A stretch of 64,000 nt of DNA from Prolixibacter bellariivorans ATCC BAA-1284 (GTDB taxonomy: Bacteria > Bacteroidota > Bacteroidia > Bacteroidales > Prolixibacteraceae), in the NCBI RefSeq assembly GCF_000621705.1, contig NZ_KK211332.1, forward strand, positions 220,232-284,231. The letters are read 5' to 3'. The translations under genes were made by a program, and so were the position numbers. Below the pieces are notes generated by a model. That model made no database searches. It saw nothing but the letters and a program-made list of their open reading frames with translations, and had not been told where the DNA came from. Positions 34,464 to 43,163 of the stretch are shown in pieces (position 1 is the stretch's first letter; each line of letters begins with the position of its first letter).

Positions 34464-35393
34464 TTATTTTTTTACATTGTTATGGTACGTTTTTTTCTCA
34501 TTTAATCCTAATAAATTACCAATCACGTAACTTATCCATAAGCCAGGTTTATTTAATGGATCAAAATCAACCCATGCCGATTTCATTTGTGACACTTCTG
34601 ATCGCCAAAATCCGTCACTGTACCTTTTTTGAGTCAATATTCCAATCGCTTCCCTGCAATTGGGATCATTATACAAATTGTTTGATTTTAGTAGTGTCAA
34701 TATTTCTATTAGATTGGATTTATAAGAGTAGGGATAAAAATTCCTTATTATCGAACTCTCTATTGGCTGATCTGTCGACAATTTTTTGAATACTTTGTGT
34801 TTCAAGATATATTCCAATCCATATCTTAGCTTTTCATCCATATTGACAGAGCTTCCAAATCGTTTTCTATATTCGGTTAGGGTTATCATTGATTTTACAA
34901 CTCCGTAAAAACAGGGTGTTTTTTTCATGCAACCTCCAAAGCGTGTATATAAATCTTTGCCTGTCCATTTACATTCTACACCTCTTTCAGTACTTTGATA
35001 GTTAAGTATCCAATTTATCCCCGACTGAATTTTATCTTTGTCATTATATCCGGTTTTTAAAAGAATAGTTGTAATCATAGCGTTATGGCAGGCCAATATA
35101 CCATCTCTGTCTCCTGTCAATGAAAAACCTTCAGGTGTATACGTTTTGTCGACCAAAAGATCTACCCAATCCCGGACTTTCTTTAATGAACCAATAAGAG
35201 GTATTTCCGATAATTCAGTTAATCGCCACTCATAAGCTCGAATGCCTACAAATAATTCAGGTCTTTGTTTAGGAGCAATCAAAAGCTTATTTACAAGTTC
35301 AGATTTGGTCAACATTTCTTTTGCTCTTTCAATATCAATCCGTTCTTCATTGTCATAAGCTTTTGTCAAAGTCAAAGCGGAATCTTCATTCAT
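34464..35393 (-). CDS. Prenyltransferase/squalene-oxidase-repeat-like protein
   Basis: A 309-residue soluble helical protein with alpha-toroid-like repeats, e.g. AMITTILLKTGYNDKDKIQS followed by GINWILNYQSTERGV, and near the C-terminus DPNCREAIGILTQKRYSDGF, then KPGLWISYVIGNLLGLNEK. These resemble the prenyltransferase/squalene-oxidase repeat family. No catalytic DxD pattern of a terpene cyclase is evident, so a structural or peptide-handling role is equally possible. A lone gene with an adjacent hairpin on either side. Confidence 0.55.
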   Translation of the reverse strand: MNEDSALTLTKAYDNEERIDIERAKEMLTKSELVNKLLIAPKQRPELFVGIRAYEWRLTELSEIPLIGSLKKVRDWVDLLVDKTYTPEGFSLTGDRDGILACHNAMITTILLKTGYNDKDKIQSGINWILNYQSTERGVECKWTGKDLYTRFGGCMKKTPCFYGVVKSMITLTEYRKRFGSSVNMDEKLRYGLEYILKHKVFKKLSTDQPIESSIIRNFYPYSYKSNLIEILTLLKSNNLYNDPNCREAIGILTQKRYSDGFWRSEVSQMKSAWVDFDPLNKPGLWISYVIGNLLGLNEKKTYHNNVKK

Positions 35394-35408
35394 CGTTCAT
35401 TCTTTAAT

Positions 35409-35543
35409 GCGCCATAACGATTAGTATAAAAATAGTACCCGACTGCGTGGCACCTCCCTGTCAAGTTACAACTAAGTTGAATCGGGCTACAGCCTATGAA
35501 ACTACTGTTATTTCGGCTATTATTTTCATACCGTATTAGGCGC
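35409..35543 (-). repeat. attC-like hairpin before the toroid gene
   Basis: In gene orientation it begins GCGCCTAATACGGTATG and ends TACTAATCGTTATGGCGC. Outer boxes GCGCC-TAAtac and GTTATGGCGC are complementary. Its middle shares GGCTGTAG...TTGTAACTTGACAG with the end of the region at 34380-34440. It starts about 100 bases after the stop of the AraC gene at 35647, not directly after it. Confidence 0.55.
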
Positions 35544-35646
35544 TGGTTTTTTCTTATTATTAGTCCGTCATTCATAATAAAACCTAATAGAGCGATAGAT
35601 GAAAACTCAACCGCTCTATTGTTTACTTTGTTCCTCGGACAAGAAA

Positions 35647-36609
35647 CTATAACGTTTTCACTGGAATACATATATCCAGGACAAATCTGCATCTTGCGTC
35701 TTCCTCCGGCGAATTGTAATATAACTCATATGGGTAACCATCCCTTGGCTGATATCCACTTTCTGTAAACCATAAGCACATTGTATTCCAAGCTTTCTCA
35801 AATCCTTTCTCATCAATTTCAAAGTGACCGACAGCATATTTGCCGCCTTCTAATTTCATTTTGCCAATCTCGCCGTCAACCCTCACATCATTATCTACAG
35901 TAATACATGCACTTTGACGAACCTGTTCAATCGCAGTTATAGTAGGATCATCGTGATAAACAGTAATTGTTTTTGTTTCCGGAAAATTTAATAAACCTCG
36001 TGGCCCCGCCCATTTCATGAGCTTTTCATAAGCTTTCCCGATTTGGTTAAACTGACCTGTGTGCCTAAAGTAAACTACATTAATATCAGGCATCTCTTTA
36101 ATTTCGATTTTTGTGTCCATAATTATAAAATTTGAGTGATCAAATTGATTAAAACTATCACTGCAAAGTTGCTCTTTATAATCTGGACCCATTTGATTTA
36201 TCTTGCGGGTCAGTTGACCATTCTTGCTAAAATATAAACCGTCTTTTGCAAAAATTGCTTTCTCTGTTTTCCTAAATTCTTTGGCAGTCATACCAAAAAA
36301 TTTACGAAATGTTCGGCTAAAATGAGCAATACTACCAAACCCACAATTATAAGCCACTTCGCTTATTGAAACATTTTCCTCATTTATAAGTTGTTGTGCT
36401 GCTTTTTCAATTCGTTTTCGTTGAATAAAAGCATTTATTGTTTCATTTGTTAAAATTGAGAAAATACGGTGAAAATGAAACGGTGAAAAACAAGCAATTT
36501 GAGCAATTTTATCAAGTGTAATATCATCGTTTAAATGCTTCTCAATATAGTCAATCACTCTATTTATTCTTGCTGTGTATTCTTGTCTGCTTTTGTCCTT
36601 TATATTCAT
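35647..36609 (-). CDS. AraC-family regulator with GyrI-like effector domain
   Basis: About 320 residues from ATG 36609 (the TTG at 36615 is less likely). The N-terminal AraC helix-turn-helix pair is clear: ITLDKIAQIACFSPFHFHRI and ISEVAYNCGFGSIAHFSRTF. The C-terminal half is a GyrI-like small-molecule-binding domain (MDTKIEIKEMPDINVVYFRH, YPYELYYNSPEEDARCRFVL), as in Rob and SoxS-linked regulators. It is likely to sense a hydrophobic compound; its target is unknown. Confidence 0.88.
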   Translation of the reverse strand: MNIKDKSRQEYTARINRVIDYIEKHLNDDITLDKIAQIACFSPFHFHRIFSILTNETINAFIQRKRIEKAAQQLINEENVSISEVAYNCGFGSIAHFSRTFRKFFGMTAKEFRKTEKAIFAKDGLYFSKNGQLTRKINQMGPDYKEQLCSDSFNQFDHSNFIIMDTKIEIKEMPDINVVYFRHTGQFNQIGKAYEKLMKWAGPRGLLNFPETKTITVYHDDPTITAIEQVRQSACITVDNDVRVDGEIGKMKLEGGKYAVGHFEIDEKGFEKAWNTMCLWFTESGYQPRDGYPYELYYNSPEEDARCRFVLDICIPVKTL

Positions 36610-36644
36610 CTCCAAAGATATTGATTGTCAGAACTTAAACTCAT

Positions 36645-36801
36645 TCGCAACGGTCACTTGTAAGTTGTCGTTGCGTTCCTATACTTCAGCCCCGAATTTT
36701 CGGGGAAGAGCGTCAGTGTCCGCCAGAACATGACAGTCAAGAAAGGAGCAGAGACAGCGCACGCCGCAGCCCCCACAAAGCAATTTACAAATTATTGGCG
36801 G
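36645..36801 (-). repeat. attC-like hairpin after the duplicated gene
   Basis: In gene orientation it begins CCGCCAATAATTTGTAAATT 3 bases after the stop at 36805 and ends ACTTACAAGTGACCGTTGCG. The left box has AAT where AAC is expected. Loop and arms closely match 17192-17349 and 23060-23196, sharing TTCTTGACTGTCATGTTCTG-like loop sequence. Confidence 0.65.
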
Positions 36802-36804
36802 TAG

Positions 36805-37443
36805 TTATTCTTCTCTTTTTTCAAATCTTTTCCCATTCCACGTAAACAAGATCCTCTCTGTTTTAATCCACTTAATAAATTGATCACTTTGTGGATCAAC
36901 CTCGTATTCAACACCATTCGTTTCTTTTGGCTTCAAATTGTAGCTTGTGCTCAGCGTAATCTTTTCTTCTTTCAAGCTGTCGGGGAGGTTGTCTTTCAAA
37001 AACGCTCTTGTTTTTAAATTTTCGGGAAGCCCAAGATTCTCATTTTGTTTTAGCGTTCCATTCTCATAGTCAAATGTGAGCAGAGAATCCTGGTCATATG
37101 CTCTTTCTGCTCCACCGTATTTTGAGTAGACAACAACAAAAGAACCGTCAGCCTTTTGAAATCTCCTTAATTCAATGACGATAAATCCACTTTGTCCGGT
37201 AGTATAGTAATAATCCAGTCTTATGTAGTCTTTTCCGGCTGAGTAATCAACTTTCTCCGTCTCATCACTGTCACCGCCTGGAATCGTGTAGGTTTCTTGC
37301 TCTATTAATGAGTCCTTAGCTTCAGTTGTCAATTCGCCAGTGTAATTCAATGGCAGAGCTTTGAAAATTTCCTGAATTGTCTGTCCGAAAGACAAATTTG
37401 TCAATGAAAAGGTTATCAATATGATTAATGTTACTCGTCTCAT
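36805..37443 (-). CDS. Exported protein of unknown function, copy 2
   Basis: A 212-residue near-identical copy of the 17352-17990 protein with signal peptide (LIILITFSLTNLSFGQ). Differences are scattered single residues over the whole length. The DNA match starts in the downstream hairpin (36645) and extends about 70 bases upstream of the ATG (to about 37515), then ends abruptly at AAAACCGCACG, the same point as in copy 1. The unit is therefore a gene plus its flanks. Confidence 0.7.
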   Translation of the reverse strand: MRRVTLIILITFSLTNLSFGQTIQEIFKALPLNYTGELTTEAKDSLIEQETYTIPGGDSDETEKVDYSAGKDYIRLDYYYTTGQSGFIVIELRRFQKADGSFVVVYSKYGGAERAYDQDSLLTFDYENGTLKQNENLGLPENLKTRAFLKDNLPDSLKEEKITLSTSYNLKPKETNGVEYEVDPQSDQFIKWIKTERILFTWNGKRFEKREE

Positions 37444-37529
37444 TTTAATTACGGTTAAAGGTTTATGTAAGTGGAGTAAGGGATTAAAAGCTGGAAACTT
37501 TCAAAACCGCACGAAGCCTGGTCGTTTAT

Positions 37530-37690
37530 TCATAATTTCATTTTTCCCGTCAAGCCGTCAGATTTTCCGTCTTCATTTTTTGGATTTTTGGGCGCAACCA
37601 AATTAACAAAATATTTCCAGTGCCCGGATGGGTGGGGTTTCGGGCTGCTGAAATGGTTGAAGATTTGGGGAAAGGGGGTGACAGGACTCA
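37530..37690 (-). repeat. 5' intergenic module, diverged
   Basis: Contains CAAATTAACAAAATATTTCC and GATGGGTGGGGTTTCGGGCT, then GGGGAAAGGGGGTGACAGG. The small ORF block is reduced to TTTCCGTCTTCATTTTTTGG. It joins the 5' flank of the duplicated gene to the next gene. Confidence 0.5.
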
Positions 37691-37713
37691 GAAGCAACAA
37701 GTGTTAGTCTTTG

Positions 37714-38556
37714 CTATTTCAAAAAAGCATCAAAGTTTTTAGTTGGTCTAAAGTTCAACTCTTTCTTAGCCTTTTCGATGGAGTAAACTCTGTCTATTTT
37801 ATCTAAAAACTCCCAGTTCTTATCAGCATAAATCTGTTCGATGTCAGGATAGTACTTCGTCATTACTTTTCGGGGGTTCGTATATAAATCGACTAAGTCT
37901 TCCTTCTGAAAAGGACTTTCATTTGAAATATTGTAAATCTGAAACGAATCGAAACGCTTTTCCAATGCCAGCAAGTGTCCCATGGCACCGTCTTCTTCAT
38001 CAAGTCCTCTGTAAATTCTGTGATTGGCTTTTGTGTTCTCGTCTTCCGGTAAGAATCTGGATACTCTTAAAACGGTCGTTTCAATTTTCTCCTTCTCAAA
38101 ATAGTCTTTGCAAAGCAATTCACACGTCAATTTGGTTATGTCGTATATATCCCTCGGTTGGGGCGTTAAACCTTCATCAACCCAAACTGCTTGTTTTTCG
38201 TTAACCATTGCTGTTCCGTAAATTGATGTCGTGCTTGTGTATAGGAATTTTTTAATCCCATTAACAACACAAGCCGACAACAAATTAAGCGTTCCAGTGA
38301 TATTTGTTTCGATAAACTCTTCGCGGGGATAATTCAAGTCAGTGTGTTTGCCATGTAATGCCGCCGTATGAATGATGGCATCATAACCTTTGGTTACATC
38401 TTCCATTAATTTTCCATCCCGAATATCAAATAGACCATCTGTTGTTTCAGATGGAATTAAATCGATTCCTAAAACTTCGTAATCTTGCTCTCTTAATTTC
38501 CTGACTATCTCTTTTCCGAGTTTTCCGGATGAACCTGTAACGACTACTTTTTTCAT
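37714..38556 (-). CDS. NAD-dependent epimerase/dehydratase family protein
   Basis: A 280-residue extended SDR with the Gly-rich motif VVTGSSGKLGKEIVRKL, an Asp strand end (GIDLIPSE), the strand DAIIHTAALHG and the active-site Tyr-x3-Lys in DIYDITKLTCELL. Ser/Thr sits in LYTSTTSIYG. The substrate is likely a nucleotide sugar, but no biosynthetic cluster is adjacent, so it is uncertain. A lone gene. Confidence 0.85.
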   Translation of the reverse strand: MKKVVVTGSSGKLGKEIVRKLREQDYEVLGIDLIPSETTDGLFDIRDGKLMEDVTKGYDAIIHTAALHGKHTDLNYPREEFIETNITGTLNLLSACVVNGIKKFLYTSTTSIYGTAMVNEKQAVWVDEGLTPQPRDIYDITKLTCELLCKDYFEKEKIETTVLRVSRFLPEDENTKANHRIYRGLDEEDGAMGHLLALEKRFDSFQIYNISNESPFQKEDLVDLYTNPRKVMTKYYPDIEQIYADKNWEFLDKIDRVYSIEKAKKELNFRPTKNFDAFLK

Positions 38557-38723
38557 TTTCTGACCTAAGTTTGTGATGTATTTATATTGATGACTAAAGA
38601 ATTAGCCTATGTTTCTTCAAAAACAGAGCAATGATTAACATTACTATTGACAATTGCCCTTCCGTACGGCCCTGCTGCCGTAAATACTTTTGTTGACCTA
38701 AAGTAATGAATATGCTTTATTAG

Positions 38724-39419
38724 CTACTGTTTCAACAGCATCTCCCGTATCTGCGCCGAGTAATTCCGGGAAACCGGCAATTTGTAGCTGCCGATTCCCA
38801 ATTGATTGCCTTCCAGCGAGGTGACTTTGTCAATATTCACCACAAACGATTTATGAATCTGAACAAAGTTTCGTGGTGGTAATTTTTCAATGAATGCGCT
38901 CAATTTATAATGGGCAATAAATTTATTATCTGCTGTTTGTATCGAGATATAATTTTCCATTCCTTCAATGAAAAGAATATCCTCAAAATTCACCTTCTCG
39001 TACTTCTGGCTTGTTTTGACGAAAGTAGAACCGGGTTGTGCCTGATCCCTGTTTTCCTTTTCAAACTGGTCATAGACTTTGTTCACCGCTTTCAGAAAAC
39101 GCTCGAACGAAACCGGTTTCAGCAAGTAATCGGCCACATCCAGTTCGTAACCTTTCAGGGCATATTGCTCGTAGGCACTCACAATAATGACTTTGGGCGG
39201 ATGAGCAATTCCCGAAAGAAAATCAACACCGGATAGATACGGCATTTCGATGTCCAGGAAAATCAAATCGACTGCTTGCTCCTTCAACACATTCCCCAAT
39301 TGAACGGCATCCTGGCATACAGCAACCAGTTCCAAAAAGCCAAGCTTTTCGATATATCCCTGCAAGCCTTTTCGGGCCATGGGCTCATCGTCGGTAATAA
39401 CGCATCGTAACTTTAGCAT
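38724..39419 (-). CDS. LytTR-type response regulator
   Basis: A 231-residue protein: receiver domain with DDEP (acidic pair), DLIFLDIEMPYL (phospho-Asp), VIIVSAYEQY and YLLKPVSF, then a LytTR DNA-binding domain (DILFIEGMENYISIQ; NFVQIHKSFVVNIDKV). Its start overlaps the upstream kinase stop by 7 bases. It is the last gene of an operon with a TonB-dependent receptor and kinase. Confidence 0.92.
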   Translation of the reverse strand: MLKLRCVITDDEPMARKGLQGYIEKLGFLELVAVCQDAVQLGNVLKEQAVDLIFLDIEMPYLSGVDFLSGIAHPPKVIIVSAYEQYALKGYELDVADYLLKPVSFERFLKAVNKVYDQFEKENRDQAQPGSTFVKTSQKYEKVNFEDILFIEGMENYISIQTADNKFIAHYKLSAFIEKLPPRNFVQIHKSFVVNIDKVTSLEGNQLGIGSYKLPVSRNYSAQIREMLLKQ

Positions 39420-40441
39420 TCTATTTTCAAATTAGCGATGAATGAATGATCGGTTTTCTTCGTCCCGAAGAAATGCTTTCCCGGATACAGCAGGTTGAGC
39501 CTCCGGTGTAAATTTTCGAGACCAATGCCGTTTGCTTTCTTTTTTTTCGTCGGCGGAGTTGGCGGAATGGCATTTTCGACCGTAAAACACAAACGGCCTT
39601 GCTGCAAACGGGCTTCAATCTTGATCCAATATTCTCCGCCGACGTATTTGTACGCATTTTCAACCAAGGGAAACAACAGCAACGGATGAATTTTCTGCTC
39701 ACGTAAAGCAGGGTCGAAACTGACCGTTAACTGAAACGATTCGTTCATTCGTACTTTTTGAAATTCGATGTAATGACGAATGAAGTCGAACTCCTGCTCC
39801 AGCTTTACAGTCTGGTTGATGTCGTACAGCTGGTAACGCAACAGCTCGGATAGCAGCTCGATGGATTTTCGCGGCGCTTCGTTGTTTTCGTCAATCTGAA
39901 AATAAATGGCATTGAGCGCATTGAACAGGAAATGGGGATGAAACTGCGCTTTCAGGAATTTCAACTCGGTTTCCATTTGGGTGTTCCTGATTTGCTGCGT
40001 CAGTGTTTTTTGATCGACGTACCCCTGTAGCAAATCGCCTCCTCTGAAAATGGAATAATAAATAATAATCAGCAAGGTCATCGACACTTCGGCAATAACG
40101 AGATCGTCGGTTCCTACCGGATCGTTTGTCATATAATGAATACCGTAGAGAATCGGAATGGTGATGATCATCCCCGCCAGCATGATCAGTAGATATTCAA
40201 ACACCAAATGCCGTATCGACATTTCTTTTGCCCTCTTGTTGCGTTTGACAAACTGCTGCAAAAAGTATTCAATGCCGAACGAGATAACAATAATCGATAC
40301 GAATTCGATGACATTTACAGACAGCGGACGTTGCCAGAATTTTACATCCTTGGGTATATCGTTTATGATCCGAATCGTTCCCAGTACCGTAATCCCAAAA
40401 ATGACCGGTGAAATCCAGAACCATTTACTGCTTTGTTTCAT
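39413..40441 (-). CDS. LytS/YehU-type sensor histidine kinase
   Basis: A 342-residue protein with four transmembrane helices (IVLGTIRIINDI-type first helix; VNVIEFVSIIVISFG; YLLIMLAGMIITIPIL; VSMTLLIIIYYSIF) and a His_kinase domain FHPHFLFNALNAIYF near residue 170, then the ATP-binding block LFPLVENAYKYV and GIGLENLHRRLNLL. It starts 18 bases after the TonB receptor stop and overlaps the regulator gene. Confidence 0.92.
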   Translation of the reverse strand: MKQSSKWFWISPVIFGITVLGTIRIINDIPKDVKFWQRPLSVNVIEFVSIIVISFGIEYFLQQFVKRNKRAKEMSIRHLVFEYLLIMLAGMIITIPILYGIHYMTNDPVGTDDLVIAEVSMTLLIIIYYSIFRGGDLLQGYVDQKTLTQQIRNTQMETELKFLKAQFHPHFLFNALNAIYFQIDENNEAPRKSIELLSELLRYQLYDINQTVKLEQEFDFIRHYIEFQKVRMNESFQLTVSFDPALREQKIHPLLLFPLVENAYKYVGGEYWIKIEARLQQGRLCFTVENAIPPTPPTKKKKANGIGLENLHRRLNLLYPGKHFFGTKKTDHSFIANLKIEC

Positions 40442-40459
40442 AAATCGCTGATTGACTAT

Positions 40460-42898
40460 TTACAAAGATATTCGTTTGGAATCAATCCCCTTTTTGTCTT
40501 TGACCTTTTTCACATCGGCCCCTTTTTTGAAATGCCAGGTGAACGAAACGCCTAAAACCGTGTGGTCGTCAAACTCATTGGTGGTGACGTGTCCTCCGGT
40601 AATAACCCCTTTTATGCGGGTATGGTTCGAATGAAACCAATCATTCGAAAAGATGCTAAGGGTAGCCTTTCGGTGGAACAAGCTCTTTTGAATGCCGCCG
40701 GAAACCTGCCACGTTGGTAACACATCGATTTGCCCGTTCGCCATCCGGCTATTGTAAAAACCGCTCACTTCGCCCGACCATCCCCACGGCAGACTGATCC
40801 GGTTTTGCAGTCCCGCCTGAAATGACCAACCTTCATTTCTGAGTGTCGAACCGTTTTCCATCCATTGGTAATTGTCTTGTGCCAGTTGAGTATGCAGGCT
40901 TGTTTTCCACCATTTTGTCAGCGCCAACTGAGCGGCATCGCCCTGGATGCCATACGAATGATGCGACGACATATTCGTGGGCATGACCAGTACCCGTTTG
41001 GTACCGGGCTGTATAAAATACGACTTGATAATGGCCTGCGTGGTGTTGGTATAGAACAGACTGAGCTTGTACGCTTTCCGAATGGTGTACGAGAAAATGA
41101 ACCGGTTGGTAAACTGAGGTTTTAACCCCGTGTTCCCCTGCTCGTAGGTGTAGCCATCGAAGACATACACAAACGGATTCAGGTCATGATAGTTGGGGCG
41201 ATCGATGCGTTTGTCATACGTCAGGTTCAATGCGTTGGTGTTGGGCAATTGCCAGCTCAATAACAAATTCGGGAAGTAGTTGGTGTATGATTGGCTCACC
41301 GAACCAGCTTCAACGTTGGTATTCTCCACCCGTAAACCGAGTTCGGCCGTCCAGGGTTTCTTCTGCATTTTACCACTAACGTACAAAGCATTGATGTTTT
41401 CCCGGTAATTAAACATCGTGCTCAATCCGGGATCGGTTATCCATTGTCCGTTCTGTCTGTTTTCGTAGTTGGCACCATCGTTGATATTCACGATATCACT
41501 TTTGGCCCCGGCATCGAAACGCCATTGGTGATTGATGGGGTAAACCAGGTCTGCCCGGCCCGAGTACATCTTGATGGAGCCGTCCTTTAGCGCCTGCGAG
41601 ACATCCTCCGACGACGGGCCCGACGTTCGGCTCATCACATCCTGATGAAACTGGGTTTCGTTCGCCGAATAGTAGAGTCCGTTGGCCGAAGCCGAAATTT
41701 CTTTTCCCAACGAATCGATTTGATGTTGGATGTACAGAGAAGAAGTCAGGTTCTTCCGGTTAGCATCGTTGTTGGTTAACGATTGAATGGTCGAATCGTT
41801 TGATGTTGTTAACGTGTGAAACACCGAATGGAGGGTACCGTTTTCCTTGTTGTTCGTGGAGCTTCCTCTAACCGTCATCCCCAACGTGGTTTTTGGAGTG
41901 GCATAGAAATCAACTCCCAAATTGAAATAGTGCGATCTGTTTTCCCGTTTACGGTACGAATCCTGATCGAAAAAAGTCAATGGTTCGGTCGCTGTTGCCG
42001 GGAAATCACGGGTAATGGTCAAATCAACATAGTTGCTTCCCTGATAGTAACCATACATGCCATTTGCGTTCCACTTGTTTTGCCGGTACCCAAACGCCAC
42101 GTTGTTGTTGGCTCGTCCGTACTTACCCTTTTCGTAATTGGTGTTGACATTCAGGTTGTATCCGACGGCATTAGTCTTCTGCGTGGAGATATCAATAATT
42201 CCGGCATTCCCTGCCGCTTCGTATTTGGCCGACGGATGTGTAATCAGATCGATTTTCTTCAGTGAGCTGGCCGGAAGTGACATCAGGTAATTAACCAAAT
42301 CGGTTCCGCTCAAATAGGAGTTTTTACCGTCGACCAGGATTTTCACTCCTGACTTTCCGTTGAGATACAACGAACCATCACTGTTGATAATCACCCCGGG
42401 TAAGTTCTTCAATACCGAATAAGCACTTCCCGAAGAAGTGGTCGGCGACAAGGACGGATAAATCGTAGTTTTCGCAGCCGTTACCTGGACATTGGGCTGT
42501 TGGGCAACAACATCGACCTGGTTGATTTGGGTGGTGTCAGGATGAAGGGTTATCTTCATTTGGCTTTCCGGAGCAACTTCCTGAGTCGCATAACCGATAA
42601 ACGAAATCGTCAATGATTGGGTACCAGCAGGAATGGATAACTGAAACAATCCATTTTGGTTGCTGACGGTTCCAACGGTTGTTTCCGGTATGGAAATCGT
42701 GGCACCCGTAATGGGCTCTCCTGTTTCGTCGATAATTTTTCCCCGGATCGTTTTCGTCTCTTTGGATTTCGGTCGGGAACCGGATTCCGAAACATGTTTT
42801 ATCCTTTGCTGACTGGTATTCGGGGTTGTCACCTGTCCCCACAAATGCGAAAGGCCAACACATTGAATCACTAAAGCGATTAAAATAACTCTTTTCAT
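40460..42898 (-). CDS. TonB-dependent receptor-like outer-membrane protein
   Basis: An 812-residue protein with a signal peptide (ILIALVIQCVGLSHLWGQ-type), a carboxypeptidase-regulatory-like domain (IRGKIIDETGEPITGATISI near residue 50), a plug (GSAYSVLKNLPGVIINSDGS; GVKILVDGKNSYL) and an outer-membrane beta-barrel of the OMP_b-brl_3 type (YDKRIDRPNYHDLNPFVYVF near residue 560). Such proteins in Bacteroidota often lie with LytS/LytTR pairs. The ligand is unknown. It is the first gene of a three-gene operon. Confidence 0.9.
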   Translation of the reverse strand: MKRVILIALVIQCVGLSHLWGQVTTPNTSQQRIKHVSESGSRPKSKETKTIRGKIIDETGEPITGATISIPETTVGTVSNQNGLFQLSIPAGTQSLTISFIGYATQEVAPESQMKITLHPDTTQINQVDVVAQQPNVQVTAAKTTIYPSLSPTTSSGSAYSVLKNLPGVIINSDGSLYLNGKSGVKILVDGKNSYLSGTDLVNYLMSLPASSLKKIDLITHPSAKYEAAGNAGIIDISTQKTNAVGYNLNVNTNYEKGKYGRANNNVAFGYRQNKWNANGMYGYYQGSNYVDLTITRDFPATATEPLTFFDQDSYRKRENRSHYFNLGVDFYATPKTTLGMTVRGSSTNNKENGTLHSVFHTLTTSNDSTIQSLTNNDANRKNLTSSLYIQHQIDSLGKEISASANGLYYSANETQFHQDVMSRTSGPSSEDVSQALKDGSIKMYSGRADLVYPINHQWRFDAGAKSDIVNINDGANYENRQNGQWITDPGLSTMFNYRENINALYVSGKMQKKPWTAELGLRVENTNVEAGSVSQSYTNYFPNLLLSWQLPNTNALNLTYDKRIDRPNYHDLNPFVYVFDGYTYEQGNTGLKPQFTNRFIFSYTIRKAYKLSLFYTNTTQAIIKSYFIQPGTKRVLVMPTNMSSHHSYGIQGDAAQLALTKWWKTSLHTQLAQDNYQWMENGSTLRNEGWSFQAGLQNRISLPWGWSGEVSGFYNSRMANGQIDVLPTWQVSGGIQKSLFHRKATLSIFSNDWFHSNHTRIKGVITGGHVTTNEFDDHTVLGVSFTWHFKKGADVKKVKDKKGIDSKRISL

Positions 42899-43163
42899 CC
42901 TTCTCTTTTTGAAGCAAAGGATGTTTGCCTCAAAGGAAATGCGAAATTTTTTTGACCAACTGCATCATTTTGGGGGTGAACTGCAGATTTTGGGTGTGAT
43001 TGTTATGTATTGGCTTTTTGTTTGTCCTATTTTACCGTTATTGCCAATGATTCGTATATGCACCGTACAAGCTTGCAGGCTTTAAACTCATCCAACTGAT
43101 ATAAACTAATGAGGCTCTTGAATCTAATCTATTTCGCATAGACAGTTTTAGGCAAAGTAATTT

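Noticed and set aside
35390..35692. 100-codon minus ORF between the toroid and AraC genes
   Set aside because: No domain, odd composition, overlaps a hairpin repeat and the AraC gene end; a chance ORF.
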